A program made the position numbers and the translations under genes. A DNA stretch of 64,000 bases from CAWJMD01 sp963843835 (GTDB taxonomy: Bacteria; Actinomycetota; Actinomycetes; Actinomycetales; CAWJMD01): assembly GCA_963843835.1 (NCBI GenBank), contig CAWJMD010000001.1:1054001-1118000 (forward strand), read 5' to 3'. The first letter of the stretch is position 1, and every line of letters starts with the position of its first letter. This document shows positions 8,441 to 16,062 of this stretch, in pieces. Below the pieces are notes generated by a model. The model was not told where the DNA came from. It ran no database searches and worked only from the letters and a program-made list of their open reading frames with translations.

Positions 8441-10329
8441 ACGAGTCCGCCGGGCCGCTCGCCACCGACGAGCCCGACCTGTCCGCCCGCGTCGCCCTGA
8501 GGGCTCAGGGGCTGCTGCGCACGTTCACGGAGGCGGGCGTGCTGCACGCGGCCGACGTGCACGTGGCCACGCGCCTGGGTGAGCTCTGCGGCGAGCACGA
8601 CGAGCGCGTCCTGCTGGCGACGGCCCTGGCGGTGCGCGGGGTCCGCTACGGGTCGGTGATGCTCCGCCTGGCCGACGTGCCGTCGACCGTGGTCGCCGAC
8701 GACGCCGATCCCGAGCGGGCCGTCTCCGGCGACCTGCCGTGGCCCGAGGTGGCGCCCTGGCTGGCGGCGGTCAGGGCGAGCCGTCTGGCGCGGGCCGAGG
8801 GGGACCCGGCCGGGGGGGACGACGGTCCGCGACCGCTGCGGATGTGGGGGGACGACCTCTGGCTCGACCGGTACTGGCGGATGGAGGCCGCGGTCGCGGC
8901 CGACCTGCTGCGTCGCGCCGAGAACCCTCCGGCGGTCGACCTCGCCGCCCTCGACGCGACGCTGAGCCGCCTCTGGCCGGTGCCGGACGGCGAGGACGTG
9001 GACGCTGACCAGCGCGAGGCGGCCCGCCGGTGCCTGCTGTCCGGGGTGGCCGTCCTCGGCGGTGGTCCCGGAACGGGCAAGACGACGACAGTGGCCCGGG
9101 TGCTGGCCGCCCTGCGCGAGCTGGCCGAACCCGGCACGCCTCCCCGGATCGCGCTCGCGGCGCCGTCGGCGAAGGCGCGCAACCGGATCGAGGAGTCCCT
9201 CGGGCTCGCGGCACGGGACGGGAAGCTGACCGACGCGGACCGCGCCCTGCTGGCGGCGGTGCCGGCCTCGACCCTGCACAAGCTGATCGGGGCCTACCCC
9301 TCCGGCACGAGGTCGAGGTACCACAGGGGCAACCCCCTGCCCTACGACGTGGTCGTGGTCGACGAGACGTCGATGGTGTCCCTGTCGATGTTCGCCCGGC
9401 TCCTCGACGCGCTCCGTCCCCACGCACGACTGGTGCTGGTCGGCGACCCCGACCAGCTGGCCTCGGTCGAGGCGGGCGCCGTGCTGTCCGACCTCGACTC
9501 GATCGAGGGCCGCGGCCCCGTCGGCGCCGGGGTCGCGCGGCTGGTGACCAACCGGCGCTCGGGTGACCAGCCCGGGCTCACCGCCCTGGCGACGGCCGTG
9601 CGCGCGGGCCGGGCCGACGATGCGCTGGACGTGCTGCGCAGCGGCGCCGACGGCATCACCTGGCACGAGGTGGCGGACGACCTGCCGCTGCCCGCCAGCG
9701 TGCAGGAGCAGGTGCGCGCCCGGCTCCTCGCCGTGACGCGCGTGACCGGGCCCGCGGCACGCGCGGGTGACGCGGCCACCGCGGTGGCCGCGCTCGACCG
9801 GCACCGTCTGCTGTGCGCGCACCGGCGCGGGCCTCGCGGGGTCGCGCACTGGAACGCGCTGGTCCAGCGCTGGGTGGTCGACGACGACCCCCAGGCGCAG
9901 GTACGGCGCGACGGTCGCTACGCCGGGCTGCCCCTGCTGGTCACGGAGAACGACTACGAGAACCAGCTGTGGAACGGCGACACCGGCGTGGTGGTGGCCG
10001 GGCCGGACCGGCTGGAGGTGGTGATCGGCCGGGGGGCGTCGCTGACGGCACCCATCCCGCTGGGCCGGCTCGCCGCGGCCTCACCGCTGCACGCGATGAC
10101 CGTGTACAAGAGCCAGGGGTCGGAGTTCGACGCCGTGACGCTGCTGCTGCCGCTTTCGGACTCGCCGCTGGCGACACGCGAGACGCTCTACACGGCCGTC
10201 ACCCGGGCCCGCCACGAGGTGGTGGTGATCGGGTCGGAGGCGGCGGTGCGTGCCAGCGTGGCCCGTCGGGCCCTGCGCGCCACCGGGTTGGGACGTCGAC
10301 TGCTCCCCGCCGGACAGCCGGCCGGCTGA
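8437..10329 (+). CDS. recD: exodeoxyribonuclease V alpha subunit RecD (5'-3' helicase)
   Basis: A 630-residue SF1B helicase. An N-terminal RecB-interaction domain (residues 1-170) is followed by Walker A GGGPGTGKTTT (about 208-218), SAKARNRIEESL, STLHKLIG, Walker B VVVDETSMVS, VGDPDQLASVEAGAVL, and the C-terminal MTVYKSQGSEFDAVTLLLP and YTAVTRAR. This is RecD of the RecBCD complex rather than the longer RecD2. It overlaps recB by GTGA, completing the operon. It ends head-on to fliW with a 40-base gap that holds two near-identical 15-base copies of GTRCCGGTGGGCGAS at about 10340-10369. Confidence 0.93.
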   Translation: MNESAGPLATDEPDLSARVALRAQGLLRTFTEAGVLHAADVHVATRLGELCGEHDERVLLATALAVRGVRYGSVMLRLADVPSTVVADDADPERAVSGDLPWPEVAPWLAAVRASRLARAEGDPAGGDDGPRPLRMWGDDLWLDRYWRMEAAVAADLLRRAENPPAVDLAALDATLSRLWPVPDGEDVDADQREAARRCLLSGVAVLGGGPGTGKTTTVARVLAALRELAEPGTPPRIALAAPSAKARNRIEESLGLAARDGKLTDADRALLAAVPASTLHKLIGAYPSGTRSRYHRGNPLPYDVVVVDETSMVSLSMFARLLDALRPHARLVLVGDPDQLASVEAGAVLSDLDSIEGRGPVGAGVARLVTNRRSGDQPGLTALATAVRAGRADDALDVLRSGADGITWHEVADDLPLPASVQEQVRARLLAVTRVTGPAARAGDAATAVAALDRHRLLCAHRRGPRGVAHWNALVQRWVVDDDPQAQVRRDGRYAGLPLLVTENDYENQLWNGDTGVVVAGPDRLEVVIGRGASLTAPIPLGRLAAASPLHAMTVYKSQGSEFDAVTLLLPLSDSPLATRETLYTAVTRARHEVVVIGSEAAVRASVARRALRATGLGRRLLPAGQPAG

Positions 10330-10369
10330 CAGCGTGACGTACCGGTGGGCGACGTGCCGGTGGGCGAGG

Positions 10370-10804
10370 TCAGGCAGGCAGCAGGGGTGCGCGCAGCGGC
10401 AGGTCGCCGTCCGGCTGCACGACCTGGGCGGCGTTGCCGCTGACGGAGTCGACCACGATCGGCGCGAGCAGGTTGACCGTGCTCTGCGCCAGGGTGGGGC
10501 CGGGGTTGACGACCAGCAGCACCACGGCGTCCTCCGGCCGCTCGAGGCCGATCAGCGCGCAGGCCTCGTCGTCGAGGTCGAGGGTGTAGCCAGGTGCGCA
10601 CAGCCACGGGGTGGCCAGCACGAGACGCACGTCCGGGTCGTCGAGGCTGCGGAGGCTGAACAGGCCGCCCACCTCGTCGAGCTGGACGAGCGCGTAGCGC
10701 GTCAGCCCGTCCAGGCCGGGCATCGGTGCGGCGAACCGGACCTCCGGCAGCTCGGACGACTGCGCAGCGGGCTGGGCGTCGGTCTCACTCATCGTGGTCA
10801 GCAT
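10370..10804 (-). CDS. fliW: flagellar assembly factor FliW
   Basis: A 144-residue FliW. The family core is visible: VRFAAPMPGLDGLTRYALVQ, LFSLRSLDDPDVRLVLATPW, then DAVVLLVVNPG and a final APIVVDSVSGNAAQVV. In Bacillus subtilis FliW binds flagellin and, when flagellin is exported, is released to bind CsrA and stop it repressing hag translation. The start chosen is ATG 10804, which sits 9 bases after GAAGGA; a GTG at 10822 would add six residues. The gene follows flgL by 22 bases and is the last member of the minus-strand flgN-flgK-flgL-fliW operon. Its partner csrA lies at the far end of the locus. Confidence 0.92.
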   Translation of the reverse strand: MLTTMSETDAQPAAQSSELPEVRFAAPMPGLDGLTRYALVQLDEVGGLFSLRSLDDPDVRLVLATPWLCAPGYTLDLDDEACALIGLERPEDAVVLLVVNPGPTLAQSTVNLLAPIVVDSVSGNAAQVVQPDGDLPLRAPLLPA

Positions 10805-10826
10805 CCTAGGGAGTCCTTCCACGGGC

Positions 10827-11741
10827 TCATCGCAGGAAGTCCATCAGGGTCGGCTGGATGACCTTGGCGGTCGCACCCAGGGACGCCTGGTAGGCGACCT
10901 GCTGGGTCTGCAGCTCGAGGATCGTCTTGGGCAGGTCGATGTCCTCGATCTGCGACAGCTGGGCAGTCATCGAGAGCGACTGGTCCCGGGCGATCTCCTG
11001 CATGCGGTCGGTGCGTGCGTACCGGGTGCCGATGTCGGCGACCGCGCTGGTCATGCGGCTGAGGGCGACGTCGAGCTCGACCAGGTCGGCCTCGAGCAGG
11101 GTCGCGTCGCCGGTGAGGTGCTGCTCGATGCGGTCGAGCAGCGCGAAGACCGAGGACGTGGGGTCGGCCGGGGCGGTCCCGGCCGCGGCGGTGCCGCCGA
11201 ACACGGCGACGCCTCCGGAGTCGACGCGCACGGTCGTGCTCGCGTCGAGACGGCGGTCGACCGTGCCGTCGTCACCGACGTAGGCGCCGGTGGTGGGGTC
11301 GAACGCCTGCTGACCGGCCGTCGTCCCGCCGAACACGGGTCGGCCGAGGTACGTCGAGTTGGCCACGCTGACCATCTCCTGGCGCAGCCCACGGATCTCG
11401 ACGGCCATGGCCTGACGGGACTCCGGGGTGGAGGAACCGGTGCTGATGCCCTGCAGCGTCAGCGAGCGCGCCCGGTTCATCAGTGCCATTCCCGATGTGA
11501 GCGCGTTCTCGCTGGTGGTCAGCCACGCACGCCCGTCGTCGGCGTTCCGGGAGTACTGGGCCTGCGCGCGCAGGTCCGACCGGACCTGGAGCGAGCTGAT
11601 CGTCCCGGCGGGGTCGTCGGACGGCTTGGTGATGGTCTTGCCGCTGGTGAGCTGCTGGTTCAGCTGCTGCACGCGGGCCAGGTTGGCCTGCAGGTTGTGC
11701 AGCGCGCTGTCGCCCATCATGCGGTGCGTCACGCGGGTCAT
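10827..11741 (-). CDS. flgL: flagellar hook-associated protein 3 FlgL
   Basis: A 304-residue FlgL. Its N-terminal coiled coil resembles flagellin D0/D1 (MTRVTHRMMGDSALHNLQAN, then LNQQLTSGKTITKPSDDP), and the C-terminal helix (LPKTILELQTQQVAYQASLGATAKVIQPTLMDFL) pairs with it. FlgL is exported through the flagellar type III system and forms the junction between FlgK and the filament. The ATG at 11741 lies inside the flgK stop (ATGA), which fixes the start. It was found within the sigma-28-like regulon of the locus. Confidence 0.94.
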   Translation of the reverse strand: MTRVTHRMMGDSALHNLQANLARVQQLNQQLTSGKTITKPSDDPAGTISSLQVRSDLRAQAQYSRNADDGRAWLTTSENALTSGMALMNRARSLTLQGISTGSSTPESRQAMAVEIRGLRQEMVSVANSTYLGRPVFGGTTAGQQAFDPTTGAYVGDDGTVDRRLDASTTVRVDSGGVAVFGGTAAAGTAPADPTSSVFALLDRIEQHLTGDATLLEADLVELDVALSRMTSAVADIGTRYARTDRMQEIARDQSLSMTAQLSQIEDIDLPKTILELQTQQVAYQASLGATAKVIQPTLMDFLR

Positions 11742-13147
11742 CTGCCCACCACCCCGGTCCGGTTGATCAGATGGTCGAGTGCCTGGTCGATGGCGGTGAG
11801 CACGCGCGAGGCACCCTCGTAGGCCCGCTGGAACATCAGCAGGTTGGTCATCTCCTCGTCCAGGTCGACCCCGGTCGCCGAGAGCAGCTGCGCCGAGGCG
11901 TTGGAGACGACCCCGCCGACGACGCGCGCCCGCTGGGCGGTGGCGCCCGACTCGACACCGGTGGCGACCACGAAGGCCCGCCACACCTGGTCGGCGCCGG
12001 TGGACAGGTTCTTGGTGCCGGCGATGCGGTCGGCCAGGGAGCCGTCCATCGCTCCCCCGGTGCCCTCGGCCGCGGCGATCTTCATCGGGTCGGCGACCAG
12101 CGTCGGGTTCACGCCGATCTGCGCCGCGCCCGCACCCGTGCCGGTCATCACGAAGAAGTCGAGGCCGGTGTCGCCACCGGGGGAGTGGCCCGTGCTGTGG
12201 ATGCTGTTGATCTGCTGGGCGAGCGCGACGGCGACGGCGTCGTAGCCGGAGGCGACGCCAGGCAGCGTGGTCTGAAGCGACTCGACGACGCTGGCCAGCC
12301 TGCCCCCGGTGAGGGCGACCGGGCTGCCGTCGGCCCAGGTGAAGCGGGCGGGCGACGTGGCGGAGACGTCCTGCAGCCGCAGCGGGGCGTCCAGCGTGAT
12401 GGTGTGCGCGCGGTCACCGTCCACCAGCGGCACGCCGCCGATCAGCACGCGCATCGTGCCGTCGGCCTGGGCCTGGCCGGTGGAGCCGGTGAGCTCGGAG
12501 AGGCGCAGCACGAGCTGGTCGCGCTGGTCGGTGAGCTCGTTCGCCTGGCCGTCCACAGCGGCGGTGGCGCGGATGTGCTTGTTCAGCTCGGCGACGGACG
12601 TGGCGACGGAGTTGATCTCGGTCTGCAGGGCCAGGGCCTGGTCACGGGTCTGCGACCACTGGGTCGCGACACCGGCGTGGCCGGCACGCAGGGCGCCGGC
12701 GACCGTGTTGGCCTGCTGCACCAGGGCGCTGCGTGCGGACGGCTCGCCCGGCGAGTTCGACAGGTCGCCCCACGCCTGCCACAGCTCGGAGAGCTGCGCG
12801 GACAGGCCGCTGTCGCTCGGCTCGGCGAACCGGGACTCGATCTGGCTCAGGGCGTCGGTCCGGGCGTTCAGGTACCCGCTGTCGCCCGTCGCCGCGCGCA
12901 GGCGGGACGAGGCGAGCTCGTCGCCCAGGCGGGAGACCGCGCTGACGGTGACGCCGTTGCCGGGGTGCAGCGAGCCCGTGCCCTGCAGGCTGTAGAGGGA
13001 CGGCGGCCCCAGCGCCTGCAGGGTGGCGCGCTGGCGCGTGTACCCCACGGTGCTGGCGTTCGCCACGTTCTGGCCGGTCACGTCCATCGCCCGGCGCTGC
13101 GCCTGCAGCGAGCTCAGGGCGACCGACAGGCCGGAGAAGCTGCTCAC
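11738..13147 (-). CDS. flgK: flagellar hook-associated protein 1 FlgK
   Basis: A 469-residue FlgK from GTG 13147, which overlaps the flgN stop (GTGA). The N-terminus has the rod/hook family signature SSLQAQRRAMDVTGQNVANASTVGYTRQR. The middle is variable, with DQRDQLVLRLSELTG. The C-terminus holds the axial-family ending EEMTNLLMFQRAYEGASRVLTAIDQALDHLINRTG. FlgK is the first hook-filament junction protein, exported with help from FlgN, its dedicated chaperone encoded directly upstream. Length is in the usual range for the family. Confidence 0.95.
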   Translation of the reverse strand: MSSFSGLSVALSSLQAQRRAMDVTGQNVANASTVGYTRQRATLQALGPPSLYSLQGTGSLHPGNGVTVSAVSRLGDELASSRLRAATGDSGYLNARTDALSQIESRFAEPSDSGLSAQLSELWQAWGDLSNSPGEPSARSALVQQANTVAGALRAGHAGVATQWSQTRDQALALQTEINSVATSVAELNKHIRATAAVDGQANELTDQRDQLVLRLSELTGSTGQAQADGTMRVLIGGVPLVDGDRAHTITLDAPLRLQDVSATSPARFTWADGSPVALTGGRLASVVESLQTTLPGVASGYDAVAVALAQQINSIHSTGHSPGGDTGLDFFVMTGTGAGAAQIGVNPTLVADPMKIAAAEGTGGAMDGSLADRIAGTKNLSTGADQVWRAFVVATGVESGATAQRARVVGGVVSNASAQLLSATGVDLDEEMTNLLMFQRAYEGASRVLTAIDQALDHLINRTGVVGR

Positions 13148-13638
13148 AGCGCCTCGTCCACCAGGTGGGCGCGCGAGCCCGCGCCGGCTCCGGCGGCCGA
13201 CGTGCGGCCGCGGGGGTCGTAGGTCTGCAGGGTGGTGCCGAGGCTGAGGAGCGTCTCGTGCGCGGCGCGCTGGCCGGCGGACAGGACGTCGCGGTTGGCC
13301 TCGGCCGTGGCGGCGATCTCCTGGGTCAACGTGAGGAAGGCCTCGCGGTGGCCCCTGAGCATCTCGCTCCACGGGGTGGGAGCGGTCTGGCTGAGCTGTC
13401 GCAGGCTCGGACCGGCCGGAAGACCGAGGTCCATGGCCACCGCCTCGACCTGCATGGCACGCTCCAGCTCCGCCTCGCGGATCTGCTCGAGGACGACCTC
13501 GACCTCGCAGGTGGCGTGGGGCAGCCAGCGGGTGCGGCCGGCGGACAGGAGGAGCTGCTCCTCCTCGAGCTTGAAGAGCAGGTGCTCCAGGAGCTCACGC
13601 TCGCGCCAGAGGACGGCGGACAGCTGGGGCAGTCCCAT
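13144..13638 (-). CDS. flgN: flagellar protein FlgN (FlgK/FlgL export chaperone)
   Basis: A 164-residue helical protein. The first 100 residues are typical FlgN coiled coil: LSAVLWRERELLEHLLFKLEEEQLLL, a conserved Trp in TRWLPHAT, then EVVLEQIREAELERA. The start is ATG 13638, preceded by AGGAGG at a 4-base spacing; a GTG at 13659 is less likely. The C-terminal 25 residues are low complexity (SAAGAGAGSRAH). Position directly before flgK and flgL supports the chaperone call. It is the first gene of the minus-strand operon and lies 48 bases downstream of the predicted start point of a FliA promoter. Confidence 0.85.
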   Translation of the reverse strand: MGLPQLSAVLWRERELLEHLLFKLEEEQLLLSAGRTRWLPHATCEVEVVLEQIREAELERAMQVEAVAMDLGLPAGPSLRQLSQTAPTPWSEMLRGHREAFLTLTQEIAATAEANRDVLSAGQRAAHETLLSLGTTLQTYDPRGRTSAAGAGAGSRAHLVDEAL

Positions 13639-13692
13639 CGGTCCTCCTCTCGGGTGCACGCAGGGTCACCGGGACGGGGACCTGTCCACTCC

Positions 13693-13720
13693 TCATCGGC
13701 AGCCGGGAGGGCCACCTGAG
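13693..13720 (-). promoter_or_regulatory. FliA (sigma-28) promoter for flgN-flgK-flgL-fliW
   Basis: Read on the minus strand: CTCA at 13720-13717, a 16-base spacer, then GCCGATGA at 13700-13693. Aligned to the classic sigma-28 pattern (TAAA, 15 bases, GCCGATAA) it is TCAG, 15 bases, GCCGATGA. The same two blocks at the same spacing occur before fliC, flgB, flbD and fliM. The predicted start point is near 13686, giving a leader of about 48 bases. Confidence 0.8.
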
Positions 13721-13784
13721 GGAATCTGCGACGAGTTCGAGGCTGATCCTCAAGGACGGTGGTCGCGGCGACGACGCATGGATC

Positions 13785-14681
13785 GTGAGCAACCGACCTG
13801 ACGACCGAGTCGTCGACGAGCGTGTGCGGGAGTACCTGCCGCTGGTGGGCTACGTCGTCCACGAGGTGGCAGGCCGGCTTCCCGGTCACGTCGCTCGCGA
13901 GGACCTGGTCTCCGCCGGCATGGCGGGGCTGGCCCAGGCCGCCATCGGGTACGACCCGGGGACCGGGGTGCCGTTCAGCCGGTACGCCTCGACCCGGATC
14001 AAGGGCGCCATCATCGACGAGCTCCGCTCGATGGACTGGGCCAGCCGCGGCGCCCGCGCACGCGGGCGCCAGCTCGCGCAGGCGCAGGAGATGCTGACGG
14101 CCCGCCTGGGCCGGACCCCCACGACCGCCGACCTCGCCGACGAGATGCGGCTCGAGGTCTCGGAGCTGGACCGCCGCCGTGCCGAGTCGGAGCGTTCGCT
14201 GCTCAGCCTCGACGCGTTCGACGGCTCCGTCGCCGACTCCCTCCCCGACTCCGCGCCCGACCCCCAGGAGCGTCTCCTGGCCAAGGAGCGGCTCGGCTAC
14301 CTCCAGGCCGCCCTGGCCGCCCTGCCGGAGCGGCTGCGCGCCGTCGCCGTCGGCGTGTACCTCGAGCAGCGACCGATGGCCGAGATCGCGGCCGAGCTCG
14401 GCGTCACCGAGTCGCGGGTCAGCCAGCTGCGCTCCGAGGCCCTCGTCATGCTCCGCGACGCGGTCAACAGCCAGCTCGACCCGGAGCGCGTGCCCGCGCA
14501 GCCGAACCCGGAGGGGATCGTCGCGCGCCGCCGGGAGGCGCTGTACGCCCAGGTCGCCGCCCACGCGGCCGCAGCGGGTCTCGGCCCCCGCACGCAGATG
14601 TCACAGCCCCACCACGCCACGTCCTCTTCCGTCGGTATCCCGACGCAGGGGCGCCCCACCAGCTTCTCCCGTACCGCCTGA
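13785..14681 (+). CDS. fliA: RNA polymerase sigma factor for flagellar operon, FliA/WhiG family
   Basis: A 298-residue sigma-70-family factor of the FliA/WhiG class. Region 2 is REYLPLVGYVVHEVAGRLPGHV to FSRYASTRIKGAIIDELRSMDW (about residues 14-90), region 3 covers LGRTPTTADLADEM, and region 4 has the helix-turn-helix MAEIAAELGVTESRVSQLRSEAL (about 192-215). A 60-residue tail without known motifs follows and is longer than usual. Start GTG 13785 is the only in-frame choice. No flgM (anti-sigma) gene is seen in the window. The gene stands between two FliA-type promoters, for flgN and fliC. A lone CTCA at 13749 is not followed by a matching -10. Confidence 0.93.
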   Translation: MSNRPDDRVVDERVREYLPLVGYVVHEVAGRLPGHVAREDLVSAGMAGLAQAAIGYDPGTGVPFSRYASTRIKGAIIDELRSMDWASRGARARGRQLAQAQEMLTARLGRTPTTADLADEMRLEVSELDRRRAESERSLLSLDAFDGSVADSLPDSAPDPQERLLAKERLGYLQAALAALPERLRAVAVGVYLEQRPMAEIAAELGVTESRVSQLRSEALVMLRDAVNSQLDPERVPAQPNPEGIVARRREALYAQVAAHAAAAGLGPRTQMSQPHHATSSSVGIPTQGRPTSFSRTA

Positions 14682-14710
14682 CCATTCACCCGATCGGACC
14701 CTCGGAAAAC

Positions 14711-14738
14711 CTCAGGTGCCCTGGACCACGGCCGATGA
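14711..14738 (+). promoter_or_regulatory. FliA (sigma-28) promoter for fliC
   Basis: CTCA at 14711-14714, a 16-base spacer and GCCGATGA at 14731-14738, identical in both blocks to the flgN and flbD elements. The predicted start point is near 14745, leaving a leader of about 46 bases before the flagellin ATG. Confidence 0.82.
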
Positions 14739-14748
14739 GGAGGGTGCA

Positions 14749-14785
14749 GCCCACGGATGGGCCGCGTAACAACTCTCACGGAGGA
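14749..14785 (+). promoter_or_regulatory. candidate double CsrA-binding site in the flagellin leader
   Basis: Bases 14749-14762 form a hairpin: stem GCCCA/TGGGC with the four-base loop CGGA, so a GGA is displayed in the loop as in high-affinity CsrA targets. A second GGA motif lies in the ribosome binding site, ACGGAGGA at 14778-14785, ending 5 bases before the ATG. Two GGA sites, one over the Shine-Dalgarno, match the layout known for B. subtilis hag. The presence of csrA and fliW in the same locus supports this reading. Binding is inferred, not shown. Confidence 0.6.
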
Positions 14786-14790
14786 ACACC

Positions 14791-15960
14791 ATGTCCATGC
14801 GGATCAACACCAACATCGCGGCGATGAACTCGTACCGCAACCTCGCCGTCACCGAGGGCCAGCTGTCCAAGAGCCTCGAGAAGCTCTCCAGCGGCTTCCG
14901 GATCAACCGTGCGGCCGACGACGCCGCCGGCCTTGCGATCTCCGAGGGCCTGCGCTCGCAGGTCGGCGGGCTCAAGGTGGCCGTGCGCAACGCCCAGGAC
15001 GGCATCTCCGTCGTCCAGACGGCTGAGGGCGCGCTGACCGAGACCACGTCCATCCTCCAGCGGATGCGTGACCTGTCGGTGCAGGCGGCCAACGACGGCG
15101 GCCTGTCGGACGACGCCAAGACGAACATCCAGGCCGAGGTTCGCCAGCTGAAGGACGAGCTGAGCCGCATCGCGGACACCACCAAGTTCAACGGCAAGAA
15201 GCTGCTCGACGGCAACTACAGCGGCACCTTCCAGATCGGCGCCAACGCGGGAGACACCATCTCGGTGGGCGTCTCGAAGTCGACCTCCACGGTCGGCCTC
15301 GGTGTGGCCGGTGTGGACGTCACGGTGGCGTCGGGCCTGACCGGTAGCACCACCACCGCGGCCGCAGCCAGCACCGCGAGCGTGGCGACGGTCGACTCGG
15401 CCACGGACTACACGGATGTGGCCAACTGGCCGGCGCAGCTCAACGGCACCATCACCCACGGTGGCAAGAGCCTCGACCTGGCGAGCGTCCAGTACGCGGC
15501 CGGTGACAACGTCGCCGCCCGCGAGGCCAAGCTGAACTCGGCTCTGACCAACGCGTTCGGCTCCGGCTCCATCACCGCGGCTGCCACGGCCACGGGTCTG
15601 ACCTTCACGGGCCAGGCACCGGGTGCGAGCCCGACGAACCAGCAGCTGGCCGACGCGGACGTGAACTTCGTCCAGGCCAGCGGTGCGTCCGCCGCGATCT
15701 CGCTGATCGACACCGCGATCCAGACCGTCTCGACGGTCCGTGCCGACCTCGGTGCCCTGCAGAACCGGTTCGACCACACGATCAACAACCTCAACGTCGC
15801 GGTGGAGAACCTGTCCGCGTCGGAGAGCCGGATCCGTGACACCGACATGGCGTCGGAGATGGTCAACTTCACGAAGAACCAGATCCTCCAGCAGGCCGGT
15901 ACGGCGATGCTGGCCCAGGCGAACCAGTCCTCGCAGGGTGTCCTGCAGCTGCTCCGCTGA
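14791..15960 (+). CDS. fliC: flagellin
   Basis: A 389-residue flagellin. N-terminal D0/D1 (about residues 1-150) shows MRINTNIAAMNSYRNL, LEKLSSGFRINRAADDAAGL and LSVQAANDGG. C-terminal D1/D0 (about 300-389) shows AISLIDTAIQTVSTVRADLG, NRFDHTINNL and RIRDTDMASEMVNFTKNQIL ending in LLR. The exposed centre is short and Thr/Ala/Ser-rich. It is exported and polymerises into the filament. The start ATG 14791 follows GGAGGA. It stands alone between a FliA promoter and a strong hairpin, so it is probably a monocistronic, highly expressed unit. It is the only flagellin gene in the window. Confidence 0.97.
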   Translation: MSMRINTNIAAMNSYRNLAVTEGQLSKSLEKLSSGFRINRAADDAAGLAISEGLRSQVGGLKVAVRNAQDGISVVQTAEGALTETTSILQRMRDLSVQAANDGGLSDDAKTNIQAEVRQLKDELSRIADTTKFNGKKLLDGNYSGTFQIGANAGDTISVGVSKSTSTVGLGVAGVDVTVASGLTGSTTTAAAASTASVATVDSATDYTDVANWPAQLNGTITHGGKSLDLASVQYAAGDNVAAREAKLNSALTNAFGSGSITAAATATGLTFTGQAPGASPTNQQLADADVNFVQASGASAAISLIDTAIQTVSTVRADLGALQNRFDHTINNLNVAVENLSASESRIRDTDMASEMVNFTKNQILQQAGTAMLAQANQSSQGVLQLLR

Positions 15961-15966
15961 TCTCGC

Positions 15967-16004
15967 GCCACGAGCCGGTCCCCGCCAGGGGACCGGCTCG
16001 TGGC
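15967..16004 (+). terminator. strong hairpin after fliC
   Basis: A perfect 17-bp stem (15967-15983 with 15988-16004) and loop GCCA. It starts 6 bases after the fliC stop. No T-run follows, as is common in high-GC actinobacteria. It could also stabilise the flagellin mRNA 3' end. Confidence 0.8.
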
Positions 16005-16062
16005 ACGAACCCGCACCACTCCGTAGTACCCAGAGCGACCGACCCGGCTGGAGGTGACCGAG

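Noticed and set aside
13749..13776. CTCA plus 16 bases as a FliA promoter for fliA itself
   Set aside because: The -35-like block is present, but the -10 position reads CGACGACG, which does not match GCCGATGA.
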